A stretch of 64,000 bases of DNA from PLanc-01 sp034678485 (GTDB lineage Bacteria > Planctomycetota > Phycisphaerae > Sedimentisphaerales > Anaerobacaceae): assembly GCA_034678485.1 (NCBI GenBank), contig JAXDBU010000084.1, positions 1 through 64,000 on the forward strand, written 5' to 3'. Made by a program: the position numbers and the translations under genes. Below, in pieces: positions 18,239 to 26,864 of this stretch (the first letter of the stretch is position 1; every line of letters starts with the position of its first letter). Below the pieces are notes generated by a model. The model was not told where the DNA came from and ran no database searches. It was given only the letters and a program-made list of their open reading frames with translations.

Positions 18239-20035
18239 TCAGTCGCTGTTGTCCAGGACGCTCATGAAGGCCTCTTGCGGGATCTGGACGGAGCCGACGC
18301 TCTTCATGCGTTTCTTGCCCTCTTTCTGCTTCTTGAGGACCTTCATCTTCCGCGTGACGTCGCCGCCGTAGAGCTTGGCCGTCACGTCCTTGCGGTAGGC
18401 CTTGATCGTCTCGCGGGCGATGATCTTGCCGCCGATGGCGACCTGGAGCGGGATCTCGAACTGGTGTCGCGGGATCGACTTGCGGAGCTTGGTGATGAGC
18501 TTGCGTCCTCGCGGCTCCGCGTTGCTGCGGTGTACGATCAGCGAGAGCGCCTCGACGGGCGTCCCGTTGACGAGGATGTCGATCTTGACGAGGTCGCCGG
18601 CCTCGAAGCCGGTGAATTCGTAGTCCATCGTCGCGTAGCCGTGACTGATGCCCTTGATGAGATCGTAGAAGTCGTAGACGATCTCCGCCAGCGGCGCCTT
18701 GTACTCCATCATAACGCGGGTCGGACTGAGGTAGTCGGTCTTGATGAGCTTGCAGCGGCGGGCCTCCGCGAGTTTCATGATGCCGCCGATCGTGTCGTTC
18801 ATCGTGATGATTTCGAGCTTGACGAAGGGCTCGCGGATCTCCTCGATGTTGCTGCGGTCGGGCAGCTCGCTGGGCGCGTCGATCCGCTTGACCGTGCCGT
18901 CACGAAGGACGATTTCGTAGCTGACGGTCGGCGCGGTCTGGACGACGTCGATGTCGTTCTCGCGTTCGAGACGCTCCTGGATGATCTCCATGTGCAAGAG
19001 GCCCAGGAATCCGCAGCGGAAGCCGAAGCCGAGGGCCTGCGAGTTCTGCGGGATGAAGGTGAAGCTGGCGTCGTTCAGGGCGAGCTTGTCGAAGGCGGCG
19101 CGGAGGCGCGGGTACTCGGTGTTGTTGCCGGGGTAGAAGTCGGAGAAGACCATCTGCATGGGCGGCTTGTAGCCCTTCAGCGCGTCCGGGGCTGGGCGGA
19201 GGTCGTCGGTGATCGTGTCGCCGATGCGGACGTTGGCGAGGTCGCGGATGTTGGCGATGACGTAGCCGACCTCGCCGCAACCGAGCTGATCGACCGGCTT
19301 CATGTCCGGCTTGAACTTGCCGAGCTCAGTGATCTGGTAGGCGAAGCCGGTGCCCATGAGTCGGATTCGCTGGCGGGTCTTCAGGGTGCCGGAAAAGACG
19401 CGGACGTAGCAGATGACGCCGCGATAGTCGTCGTACTGGCTGTCGAAGATCAACGCACGGGGGGGCTCATCCAGGCGGTCGACGGGCGGCGGCAGGAGCA
19501 TGCAAACCGCGTCGAGCAAGTCCTGCACGCCGAGACCGCTCTTGGCGCTGATGTGGAAGCACTCGTTGCGCCGGATGCCGAGCACGTGCTCGATCTCTTC
19601 GGCAACCAGATCCGGCTGCGCCGCCTGCAAGTCCACCTTGTTGATGACGCCCAGAATCTCCGCTCCGGCCTCGGTCGCCAGATACGCGTTCGCCAGCGTC
19701 TGCGCCTGAATTCCCTGCGTCGCATCCACGACCAGCAGCGCCCCTTCGCACGCCGTCAACGCTCTGGACACTTCGTACGAGAAGTCAGTATGGCCTGGGG
19801 TGTCGATCAGGTTGAGCATGTAGGGCTGGCCGTCGTGGATGTATTCCATCGTGACGGCGGAGGCCTTGATGGTGATGCCGCGCTCGCGCTCGATGTCCAT
19901 GCTGTCGAGGATCTGGTCCTTGGCCTGACGCTCGGTGATGGTGCCGGTCAACTCCAGCATGCGATCGGCGAGCGTGCTCTTGCCGTGGTCGATGTGTGCA
20001 ACGATTGAAAAATTCCGAATGTTCCGAATATCCAT
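18239..20035 (-). CDS. lepA: LepA / elongation factor 4
   Basis: LepA is a ribosome-associated GTPase that acts on stalled or mis-translocated complexes. The 598-residue product starts MDIRNIRNFSIVAHIDHGKS. G1 is AHIDHGKST, G3 is DTPGHTDF and G4 is NKVDL. The LepA-specific C-terminal end is present, with the LYGGDVTRKMKVLKKQKEGK segment. The start at 20035 is chosen because it gives the canonical N-terminus and leaves 8 bases after the upstream gene's stop. The two genes probably form an operon on the - strand. Confidence 0.97.
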   Translation of the reverse strand: MDIRNIRNFSIVAHIDHGKSTLADRMLELTGTITERQAKDQILDSMDIERERGITIKASAVTMEYIHDGQPYMLNLIDTPGHTDFSYEVSRALTACEGALLVVDATQGIQAQTLANAYLATEAGAEILGVINKVDLQAAQPDLVAEEIEHVLGIRRNECFHISAKSGLGVQDLLDAVCMLLPPPVDRLDEPPRALIFDSQYDDYRGVICYVRVFSGTLKTRQRIRLMGTGFAYQITELGKFKPDMKPVDQLGCGEVGYVIANIRDLANVRIGDTITDDLRPAPDALKGYKPPMQMVFSDFYPGNNTEYPRLRAAFDKLALNDASFTFIPQNSQALGFGFRCGFLGLLHMEIIQERLERENDIDVVQTAPTVSYEIVLRDGTVKRIDAPSELPDRSNIEEIREPFVKLEIITMNDTIGGIMKLAEARRCKLIKTDYLSPTRVMMEYKAPLAEIVYDFYDLIKGISHGYATMDYEFTGFEAGDLVKIDILVNGTPVEALSLIVHRSNAEPRGRKLITKLRKSIPRHQFEIPLQVAIGGKIIARETIKAYRKDVTAKLYGGDVTRKMKVLKKQKEGKKRMKSVGSVQIPQEAFMSVLDNSD

Positions 20036-20043
20036 AGGTTCCG

Positions 20044-21321
20044 TCAATCCAGAGCCGCAAAATCGCAAAGAATCGTATCGGCAATCGGCAAAGCCCTTCG
20101 CGTGAGTCGAACCGTCCGATCCGTTACCTCCATCAGACCCAGCTTGCCGTACCGTTCAATCGGCTCAGCGAAGGTCCGCATCGCGTCGCGTCCGGTCCGC
20201 CTTTGGAACTCCGTCAGGTCGATCCCCGCCCGCCGCCGCAGATTCAACACCGCTGTTTCACAGGCCGCGTCGGTCTCACTCACCGCGTGCACCTCGGCCG
20301 GCGCCGTTTCTCCTCGCTCCACCGCTGTCAAGTATCGCTCGACATCCGCATCATTCGTGATTCGCCGGCCTTCGGCGCTCGGGCCGCTCGTCAGATGCGA
20401 AGCCGCCGCCGGGCCAATACCCACATACGGCCGATTCGCCCAATACCCCAGGTTGTGTCGGCACTCGAATCCCGGCTTGGCAAAGTTGGAGACCTCGTAC
20501 TGTGCGAGTCCCGCCTGCTCCAGTCGCTCGATAGTCCACTCGTACATCGCCCGGTCGATCTCCTCATCCACTGCCATCAGCCTTCCGTCGCGTCGCTCGG
20601 CCTCGAAGGCGGTGCCCGCCTCGAAACTCAGGCTGTACGCGGACACATGCTCGATATCCAGTTCGATGGCCGCCTCCAAACCCGTTTGCCAATCCGCCGG
20701 CGTCGAGCCGGGGATTGCAAAGATCAGGTCCAGTCCGACGTTCTCAAAACCCGCCTGTCGAGCCAGTGCCACCGCCGACCCGATCTGTTCGACCGAGTGC
20801 GCCCGGCCCAGCAGCTTCAGCTCTCGCGTCAAAAACGACTGCGCCCCGAACGAGAGCCGATTCACTCCGGCCGTCCGCAGCGCCGTCAGCAGTTCGACAT
20901 TCACCTGACCGGGATTGCACTCGACGGTGAACTCCTCCGCCTGCTGGCATCGCTCGCGGACCGCGCCGGCCAGCCGGACCAGTTCGCCCGCAGGCAGCGC
21001 GGTCGGACTGCCCCCGCCGATGTAGGCAGTGCGGAATTCGATCCCGTCGCAGTGGTCCAGCTCCCGCAACAGTCCATCCACCAGCCGGACGGGGCTGACC
21101 CGATCGGCCGGCACGGAATAGAACCCGCAATACCGGCACTTGCTCCGGCACACCGGCACGTGGACGTAGAGCCCTTCAGGTTCGACCAGGCGGTCGAACC
21201 TGGAATTGATTATTGATGATTGACGATTGATGATCGGGGTTGAATCCGCCTCACGCGCAACGCATGACGGACGACGCAACCCGCAAGTTGTTGGTCCGGT
21301 AGCCAGTTCTGCCATTGACAT
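20044..21321 (-). CDS. hemW: HemW-like radical SAM protein (coproporphyrinogen oxidase-like)
   Basis: This is a radical SAM protein with the cluster motif CRSKCRYC, followed by GFYS, the HemW form. AYIGGGSPTALP, VECNPGQVN and RLSFGAQSF also match. HemW is now regarded as a heme chaperone, and many annotations still call it an anaerobic coproporphyrinogen oxidase. The open frame begins at 21321, but the first 50 residues are not family-like. They include translated AT-rich repeat (IINRQSSIINS). No ATG, GTG or TTG sits closer to the core, so the start is uncertain. It lies directly upstream of lepA on the same strand. Confidence 0.85.
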   Translation of the reverse strand: MSMAELATGPTTCGLRRPSCVAREADSTPIINRQSSIINSRFDRLVEPEGLYVHVPVCRSKCRYCGFYSVPADRVSPVRLVDGLLRELDHCDGIEFRTAYIGGGSPTALPAGELVRLAGAVRERCQQAEEFTVECNPGQVNVELLTALRTAGVNRLSFGAQSFLTRELKLLGRAHSVEQIGSAVALARQAGFENVGLDLIFAIPGSTPADWQTGLEAAIELDIEHVSAYSLSFEAGTAFEAERRDGRLMAVDEEIDRAMYEWTIERLEQAGLAQYEVSNFAKPGFECRHNLGYWANRPYVGIGPAAASHLTSGPSAEGRRITNDADVERYLTAVERGETAPAEVHAVSETDAACETAVLNLRRRAGIDLTEFQRRTGRDAMRTFAEPIERYGKLGLMEVTDRTVRLTRRALPIADTILCDFAALD

Positions 21322-21520
21322 CTTTCCAAGGGATCAAGAGGACTTCCGATGGCACACAAATCAAGTAGTATAGCGAATCCCGGCGGTTCTGGCAAGGCCT
21401 TGCCGCCGTGAACAGCGATGAGGCGTCTGCGCCGGCTTCCGGGCGTCAGAGCCCCTCCGATCCGGATTTGTCCTGTGCGCAGGCAGTTCGTTTGTAGTGA
21501 CGCCGGGAGGCGTTCAGTAG

Positions 21521-21590
21521 CACGGGCATCCTGCCCGTGTACAAGAGTAGGATTCATGGGCGCTCGCACTCACGGGCAAGATGCCCGGGC
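21521..21590. repeat. Two small palindromes of the CACGGGC..GCCCGTG family
   Basis: CACGGGCATCCTGCCCGTG lies at 21521-21539. A second related stem (CGGGCA, loop AGA, TGCCCG) lies at 21573-21587. The pair fills part of the gap between hemW and the broken sulfatase gene (21322-21744), where no gene is supported. Confidence 0.7.
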
Positions 21591-21744
21591 TGCTTCTCAT
21601 ACACGTTCTGAGAAATCGTCTGGCCAGACGGGACCCGGCATCCTCAGAACTTCGATGACAAGTCGCTTGGGTCGTTATATAAAGGTATTCACGGCATTGC
21701 TTCTGATGGCACGCTGTGGTTTCGTCGCGTTGGAGAGGTGTCAA

Positions 21745-22445
21745 ATGCGCAGAGAACTGAGCCGTCGCGAGTTCCTCCAGACTGTGAGTTCCGCTGCATG
21801 GAGGTCTACGCCGCGATGATCGACGCGATGGACCAAGGCATCGGACGCGTCGTCGCCGAGCTCAAGAGGCAGGGGGCGTTCGAGAACACGCTGATCCTGT
21901 TCCTGCAAGGCAACGGCGGTTGCGCCGAGGGCATGGGCCGGGCGGCGAACGTCAACACGAGGTGGGTCGATGACTTCCAGAACCCCGGGCCGATGGGTCC
22001 GGATGATCTTCAGCCGAAGTCTTCGCCGCCGATGAGAACGCGCGACGGCCGACCGGTGCGGGGCGGGCCGACGACGATGCCCGGCCCGGCGGACACCTAC
22101 ATCGGCTATGGCCGCGACTGGGCCAATGTCTCGAATACGCCCTTCCGCGAGCGAGCCATCTTCTGGGAACACGAGGGAAACCGGGTGGTTCGCCAGGGCA
22201 AATGGAAACTGGTATCGAAGCATCCCGGCGGCTGGGAGCTATACGACATCGACGCCGACCGCACGGAGATGCACGATCTGGCGTCGGAGAATCCGGAGAA
22301 GGTGCAAGAGTTGACGGCGCTGTGGGGAGGCTGGGCCCAGCGCTGCGGCGTGCAACCCTGGCCGTTGAAAAAGCCCGGATGGGAGTATGCCCTGACGGGC
22401 ACACTACGAACGGAGGAACATCAGTCCACGCTTGGAGAACCGTGA
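21745..22445 (+). pseudogene. Decayed sulfatase with internal deletions
   Basis: The start codes MRRELSRREFLQTVSSAA, a Tat signal closely resembling that of the intact sulfatase downstream. That frame stops at 21819. From about 21798 another frame carries sulfatase C-terminal sequence, beginning MEVYAAMIDAMDQGIGRVV and LILFLQGNGGC. The whole N-terminal half with the catalytic Cys-x-Pro-Ser-Arg motif is absent. Further on, NTPFRE runs directly into RAIFWEHEGNRVV. In relatives these two segments are separated by about 100 residues, so a second, in-frame deletion is likely. The remaining product ends with WELYDIDADRTEMHDL. It cannot be an active sulfatase. Confidence 0.8.
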
Positions 22446-22446
22446 C

Positions 22447-23898
22447 ATGCGAAAAGAGCTGAATCGTCGTGAGTTTCTCAAGGTCGCGGGTCTGGCAGCC
22501 GTGGGAATCGCCGTGCCGGGATGTACCAGCGCGCTGCGAGCATCCGCGGACAGGAATGCGAGTCGTACGCCGAACTTCATTGTGATCTTCATCGACGACA
22601 TGGGCTATGCCGACGTGGGCTGCTTCGGGGCCAACGGCTACGAGACGCCGAACATCGACCGTCTGGCCGCCGAGGGGGTGCGATTCACGGATTTCTACGC
22701 CGCCGCGTCGTCGTGCACGCCGTCGCGGGCTGCGCTCGTGACGGGCTGTTATCCGCAGCGCGTCGGGCTGCCGCACGTGCTCGGGCCGGAGGCGAGAATC
22801 GGCATCAGCGACAAGGAAACGACCATCGCCGGGATGCTCAAGCCGTTGGGCTATGCGACGGCCTGCTACGGCAAGTGGCACCTGGGCCATCATCGCCAGT
22901 TCCTGCCGACCCGGCACGGCTTCGATGAGTACTTCGGCCTGCCCTACTCGAACGACATGTGGCCCAAGCACCCGGAGAACCCGACGGGTTATCCCGACCT
23001 GCCGCTGGTCGAGGGCGAGCGAGTGGTCGCCTACGATCCCGACCAGACGCAACTGACGACGTGGTATACCGAGCGAGCGGTGCGATTCATCGAGAAGAAC
23101 CAGGACCGCCCGTTCTTCCTGTACCTGCCGCACTCGATGGTCCACGTGCCGCTGCACGTCTCGGACAAGTTCAAAGGCAGGTCCAAGCGGGGCCTGTTCG
23201 GCGACGTGGTCATGGAGATCGACTGGTCCGTCGGCCAGATCGTCTCGACGCTCCAGCGTCTCGGGCTCGACAAGGACACCATGGTCCTGTTCTGCTCGGA
23301 CAACGGCCCCTGGCTCAGCTACGGGGACCATGCCGGCTCCGCCAAGCCGCTCCGCGAGGGCAAGGGCACCACGTTCGACGGCGGCCAGCGAGAGCCCGCG
23401 ATCTTCTCGTGGCCCGGTCGGATTCCGGGCGGGCGGGTCTGCCGCGAGCCAGTCAGCACGATGGATGTGCTGCCGACCATCGCCCGCCTCGCGGGCGCGT
23501 CGCTGCCCGAGCACAAGATCGACGGCAAGGACATCTGGCCGGTCATCGCGGGCGCGCCCGGCGCCAAGAGTCCGCACGAGGCGTTCTTCTACTATCAGGG
23601 CTGGGCGCTCGAAGCGGTCCGCAGCGGCCAATGGAAGCTGCACTTCTCGCACGGCTACCGCACGCTGGCCGGTCGTCCCGGCGGGACGGGCGGCATCCCC
23701 GCCAAGTACGAGCAGGCCAAGACCGACCTGGCCCTTTACGACCTGGAGAACGACATCGGCGAACAGCACAACGTCGCAGACGAGCGTCCGGACATCGTGA
23801 CACGACTCCAGGAGCTTGCCGACGCAGTGCGCCAGGACCTCGGCGACTCGGCAGCCAAGATCGAGGGTACGGGCCGACGACCATCAGGCAGAATCTGA
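22447..23898 (+). CDS. Exported sulfatase (arylsulfatase family, Tat signal)
   Basis: This is a type I sulfatase of 483 residues that hydrolyses sulfate esters, probably of polysaccharides. The N-terminus MRKELNRREFLKVAGLAAVG is a Tat signal ending near a Gly-Cys. The metal-binding IFIDDMGYADVG comes first. The formylglycine site CTPSRAALVTG has its Cys at residue 90, then ACYGKWHLGHH and the late CSDNGPW. GGAG at 22434-22437 supports the ATG at 22447 over an in-frame TTG upstream. The substrate cannot be told from sequence. The next sulfatase follows after 11 bases. Confidence 0.93.
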   Translation: MRKELNRREFLKVAGLAAVGIAVPGCTSALRASADRNASRTPNFIVIFIDDMGYADVGCFGANGYETPNIDRLAAEGVRFTDFYAAASSCTPSRAALVTGCYPQRVGLPHVLGPEARIGISDKETTIAGMLKPLGYATACYGKWHLGHHRQFLPTRHGFDEYFGLPYSNDMWPKHPENPTGYPDLPLVEGERVVAYDPDQTQLTTWYTERAVRFIEKNQDRPFFLYLPHSMVHVPLHVSDKFKGRSKRGLFGDVVMEIDWSVGQIVSTLQRLGLDKDTMVLFCSDNGPWLSYGDHAGSAKPLREGKGTTFDGGQREPAIFSWPGRIPGGRVCREPVSTMDVLPTIARLAGASLPEHKIDGKDIWPVIAGAPGAKSPHEAFFYYQGWALEAVRSGQWKLHFSHGYRTLAGRPGGTGGIPAKYEQAKTDLALYDLENDIGEQHNVADERPDIVTRLQELADAVRQDLGDSAAKIEGTGRRPSGRI

Positions 23899-23909
23899 AA
23901 GGGACAACC

Positions 23910-25349
23910 ATGAAGAACGCCATGACGCGACGAGAACTGATTCGCTGGGCCGGCATGGGGGCGGCGGGTGTGGCGCTGGGGAACGCTCTCGGCGTCACAC
24001 GACTGCTCGGCGCAGAAAGAGCCGTCAGGAAACCCAACTTCGTTATCCTCTTCTGCGATGATCTGGGCTACGGCGATCTCAGTTGCTACGGCCACCCGAC
24101 GATCCGCACGCCCAACCTGGACCGCATGGCGGCCGAGGGCCAGCGGTGGACCGATTTCTACGCGGGGGCGTCGGTGTGCACGCCAAGCCGGGCGGCTCTG
24201 CTGACCGGGCGATTGCCCGTCCGCAGCGGGATGTGCAGCGATGTCCGGCGGGTCCTGTTTCCGGACTCCGCGCGAGGCCTGCCCCAGGGCGAAGTCACCC
24301 TCGCGGAAGCCCTCAAGCCGCAGGGCTATACTTGTGCCTGCGTCGGCAAGTGGCACCTGGGTCATCTGCCGCAGTACCTGCCCACGAACAACGGCTTCGA
24401 CTCCTACTTCGGCATCCCCTACAGCAACGATATGGACCGCGTGGGCGGTCCCAAGGGGCGAGAGGCCTTCTGGGACCCGAAGTCTGAATACTGGAACGTG
24501 CCCTTGATGCGGAACGACCGGATCGTCGAGCGACCCGCCGACCAGAACACGATCACGAAGCGATACACCGAGGAGGCGGTTCGCTTCATCGAGCAGAACA
24601 AGGGCCGGCCCTTCTTCCTGTACCTGGCGCACAACCTGCCGCACGTGCCGCTGTTCTGCTCGGAGGACTTCCGCAACACGAGTGCTCGCGGACTGTATGG
24701 AGACGTCGTCGAGGAGATCGACTCGGGAATCGGGCGGGTTCTGGACACGCTTCGGCGCGAAGGACTCGCCCAGAACACCTTCGTCGTGTTCACTTCGGAC
24801 AACGGACCCTGGCTGGCGTACGACCAGCATGGGGGCTCGGCAGGTCTGCTCCGCGAGGGCAAAGGCTGCACCTTCGAAGGCGGCATGCGCGAGCCGTGCA
24901 TCCTGTGGTGGCCCGGCACGATCCGGCCGGCCGTGATCCACGACATGGGCGCGACGATGGACCTGTACACGACGATCCTGCGACTGGGCGGCGCCGAGGT
25001 CCCGACCGACCGCGTGGTCGATGGTCTCGATCTGCGTCCGGTCCTCTTCAGCGAGGGCCCCAGCCCGCGCGACACGATGTTCTACTATCGCGGCACGAAG
25101 CTTTTCGCGGTCCGCAAAGGGCCGTACAAGGCGCACTTCGTCACGCAATCCGGCTACGGCGGCGACAAGCCGGTCGAGCACGACTCGCCCCTGCTGTATC
25201 ACCTCGGGCACGACCCGTCGGAGAAGTACGACATCGCCAAGGACCACCCCGACGTGATCGCGGCCATCCGCGCGGAGGTCGAGCGCCACCGAAGCCAACT
25301 GGTCCCAGGCGAGGACCAGCTTGCCGAACGGATTGCGAAGAACCCGTAG
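23910..25349 (+). CDS. Exported sulfatase (arylsulfatase family, Tat signal)
   Basis: The 479-residue product is a close paralogue of the upstream sulfatase in layout. TRRELIRWAGMGAAGVALG is the Tat signal. ILFCDDLGYGDLSCYG holds metal ligands. CTPSRAALLTG has its Cys again at residue 90, followed by CVGKWHLGHL and TSDNGPW. The ATG at 23910 is the first that gives a signal peptide. The far longer open frame upstream is a shadow. The Cys-type active site needs a formylglycine-generating enzyme or anSME, and neither is visible in this window. Confidence 0.93.
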   Translation: MKNAMTRRELIRWAGMGAAGVALGNALGVTRLLGAERAVRKPNFVILFCDDLGYGDLSCYGHPTIRTPNLDRMAAEGQRWTDFYAGASVCTPSRAALLTGRLPVRSGMCSDVRRVLFPDSARGLPQGEVTLAEALKPQGYTCACVGKWHLGHLPQYLPTNNGFDSYFGIPYSNDMDRVGGPKGREAFWDPKSEYWNVPLMRNDRIVERPADQNTITKRYTEEAVRFIEQNKGRPFFLYLAHNLPHVPLFCSEDFRNTSARGLYGDVVEEIDSGIGRVLDTLRREGLAQNTFVVFTSDNGPWLAYDQHGGSAGLLREGKGCTFEGGMREPCILWWPGTIRPAVIHDMGATMDLYTTILRLGGAEVPTDRVVDGLDLRPVLFSEGPSPRDTMFYYRGTKLFAVRKGPYKAHFVTQSGYGGDKPVEHDSPLLYHLGHDPSEKYDIAKDHPDVIAAIRAEVERHRSQLVPGEDQLAERIAKNP

Positions 25350-25419
25350 CGTAGCGAGGGGATCTGGGTTAGAATGCCGCCCGGTTGGAATGAACCCGAT
25401 GGCTTTGGAGATTGATTGC

Positions 25420-26712
25420 ATGGAAAAACGAACCGCCTTCCCCCCCGTGTTCTGGGTTGCCAACAGCATCGAGGTCCTGGAACGATTCGCCTATTACGGC
25501 ATCTACATGGGCTTTGCCATCTACGTGAGCGACCATCTGGGTTTCAGCATGAGCAAGCTCGGCGTCATCCGGACGATCTTCCTGCTGTTCTCCTACCTCA
25601 TCCCGGTCATCTCCGGCACGTTCGCCGACCGGTTCGGCTTCAAGAAGGTGCTGATCGTTTCCTACCTGGCGTACCTGCCATCGATCCTGCTGCTGCTGTT
25701 GACGAAGTCCTATTCCGGGATCGTCCTGACCATGCTGAGCATTGGCCTGGCCGCAGGGATCTTCAAACCGCTGATCTCGGGCACGGTTCGCGCCGTGACC
25801 GACGGGACGAACAAGACCCTCGGCTTCGCGATCTTCTATGCGATGGTCAACGTGGGCGCCTCGTTCGGCCCGATTGTCGCAGGCAGGCTGCGCGTCCTCT
25901 CCTGGAACTACGCTTTTTGCGCCGCGGCCGTCGCCATCGGGCTGATGCTGGTCATTACAATTCTGTTCTACAAGGAACCGCCGCGACAGATCGAAGGGGT
26001 CACGCTGGGACGCAAGCTCAAAGATATCGGCATGACCTTGGCGGACGTGAGATTCTCCACGTTCCTCGTGCTGCTGGGCGTGTTTTTCTGGCTTCCCTTC
26101 TGGGCGTTTTTCAACCTCTGCGCCCTGTACGTGGAAAAGGCGACCGACACCGCTCAGTTGTATGTGACCATCCGGAGCGTGTTCGGAACCACGTTTGCGA
26201 ACCTGTTCTCCGCTGAGGACGAAAACCATGTCCGCCACATCCTGGGCGAGACCATTTCCCACACCGGCTATATCATCATGGTCTTCCAACTCCTGGTATC
26301 GAGGATCGTGGAGAAGGCCCGTCCCATCTCCGCCTTCCTCTGGGGACTGGCTATTGCCGCCGGCGGCTTCGTGGTCCTGGGCCTTGCCCCTGTCTTCTCG
26401 TCGTCGCTGGTGTTCCTCGGGATCTTCCTGTTCGCAGTCGGAGAGATGATCTCCTCGCCGAGAATCCAGGAGTACATCACCTGGATCGCGCCCAAGGAGA
26501 AGGCGGGCCTGTACATGGGTTCGAACTTCCTCGCCACCGCCATTGGCGGCCTGCTCAGCGGCGTAACGTACGACACGCTCTACGGCTACCTGGAGAAGAC
26601 GGGACATCCCGAGTACGTCTGGTATGTCCTGGCCGGCAATGTGGTCGTCGGCATCGTCGCGATCCACCTGTTCACCAAGATCGCCGGCGAATTCCACGAG
26701 CAGCAGGCATAG
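25420..26712 (+). CDS. POT/MFS-type proton-coupled transporter
   Basis: This is a polytopic membrane protein of 430 residues with about 12 hydrophobic segments. ERFAYYGIYMGFAIYVSDHL near the start is the POT (PTR2) E-R-F-x-Y-Y signature. The segment SGTFADRFGFKKVLIVSYL is the typical loop after helix 2. POT proteins import di- and tripeptides or other small solutes with protons. The ATG at 25420 has TTGGAG at 25405-25410. Its place directly after two sulfatases hints at uptake of a product, but this is only inference. A sigma-70 promoter for the next gene begins four bases after its stop. Confidence 0.85.
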   Translation: MEKRTAFPPVFWVANSIEVLERFAYYGIYMGFAIYVSDHLGFSMSKLGVIRTIFLLFSYLIPVISGTFADRFGFKKVLIVSYLAYLPSILLLLLTKSYSGIVLTMLSIGLAAGIFKPLISGTVRAVTDGTNKTLGFAIFYAMVNVGASFGPIVAGRLRVLSWNYAFCAAAVAIGLMLVITILFYKEPPRQIEGVTLGRKLKDIGMTLADVRFSTFLVLLGVFFWLPFWAFFNLCALYVEKATDTAQLYVTIRSVFGTTFANLFSAEDENHVRHILGETISHTGYIIMVFQLLVSRIVEKARPISAFLWGLAIAAGGFVVLGLAPVFSSSLVFLGIFLFAVGEMISSPRIQEYITWIAPKEKAGLYMGSNFLATAIGGLLSGVTYDTLYGYLEKTGHPEYVWYVLAGNVVVGIVAIHLFTKIAGEFHEQQA

Positions 26713-26716
26713 GACT

Positions 26717-26745
26717 TTGACTCGAGCACATGTTGGTGCTACAAT
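26717..26745 (+). promoter_or_regulatory. Sigma-70 promoter of the avcD-like gene
   Basis: TTGACT at 26717-26722, a 17-base spacer, then TACAAT at 26740-26745. Each hexamer differs from consensus at one position. Transcription should begin near 26752 and run through a 113-base leader. Confidence 0.8.
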
Positions 26746-26751
26746 GCTGGT

Positions 26752-26864
26752 GATGGTGTTGGACACACCGTGTTGAAGGCTGGGACAGAATGCGGAGAAA
26801 GCCCGCGATATCGCATGGACTGACCAGTCTGAGAGACGCCGACTACTGAGCAGAGGAGTCCGTC
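26752..26864 (+). promoter_or_regulatory. Structured leader; possible AvcI-like antitoxin RNA region
   Basis: The region has a 5-base-pair hairpin (GGTGT at 26755-26759 with ACACC at 26765-26769). GACT at 26818-26821 can pair with AGTC at 26826-26829. The overlapping GGACT (26817-26821) could instead pair with AGTCC at 26857-26861, next to the AGGAG ribosome site. In known systems a small RNA, AvcI, encoded just upstream of avcD, inhibits the deaminase. Whether this leader does so is untested inference. Confidence 0.35.

Noticed and set aside
18113..20008. 631-residue + strand frame over lepA
   Set aside because: It is the antisense of a highly conserved LepA and has no domain of its own.
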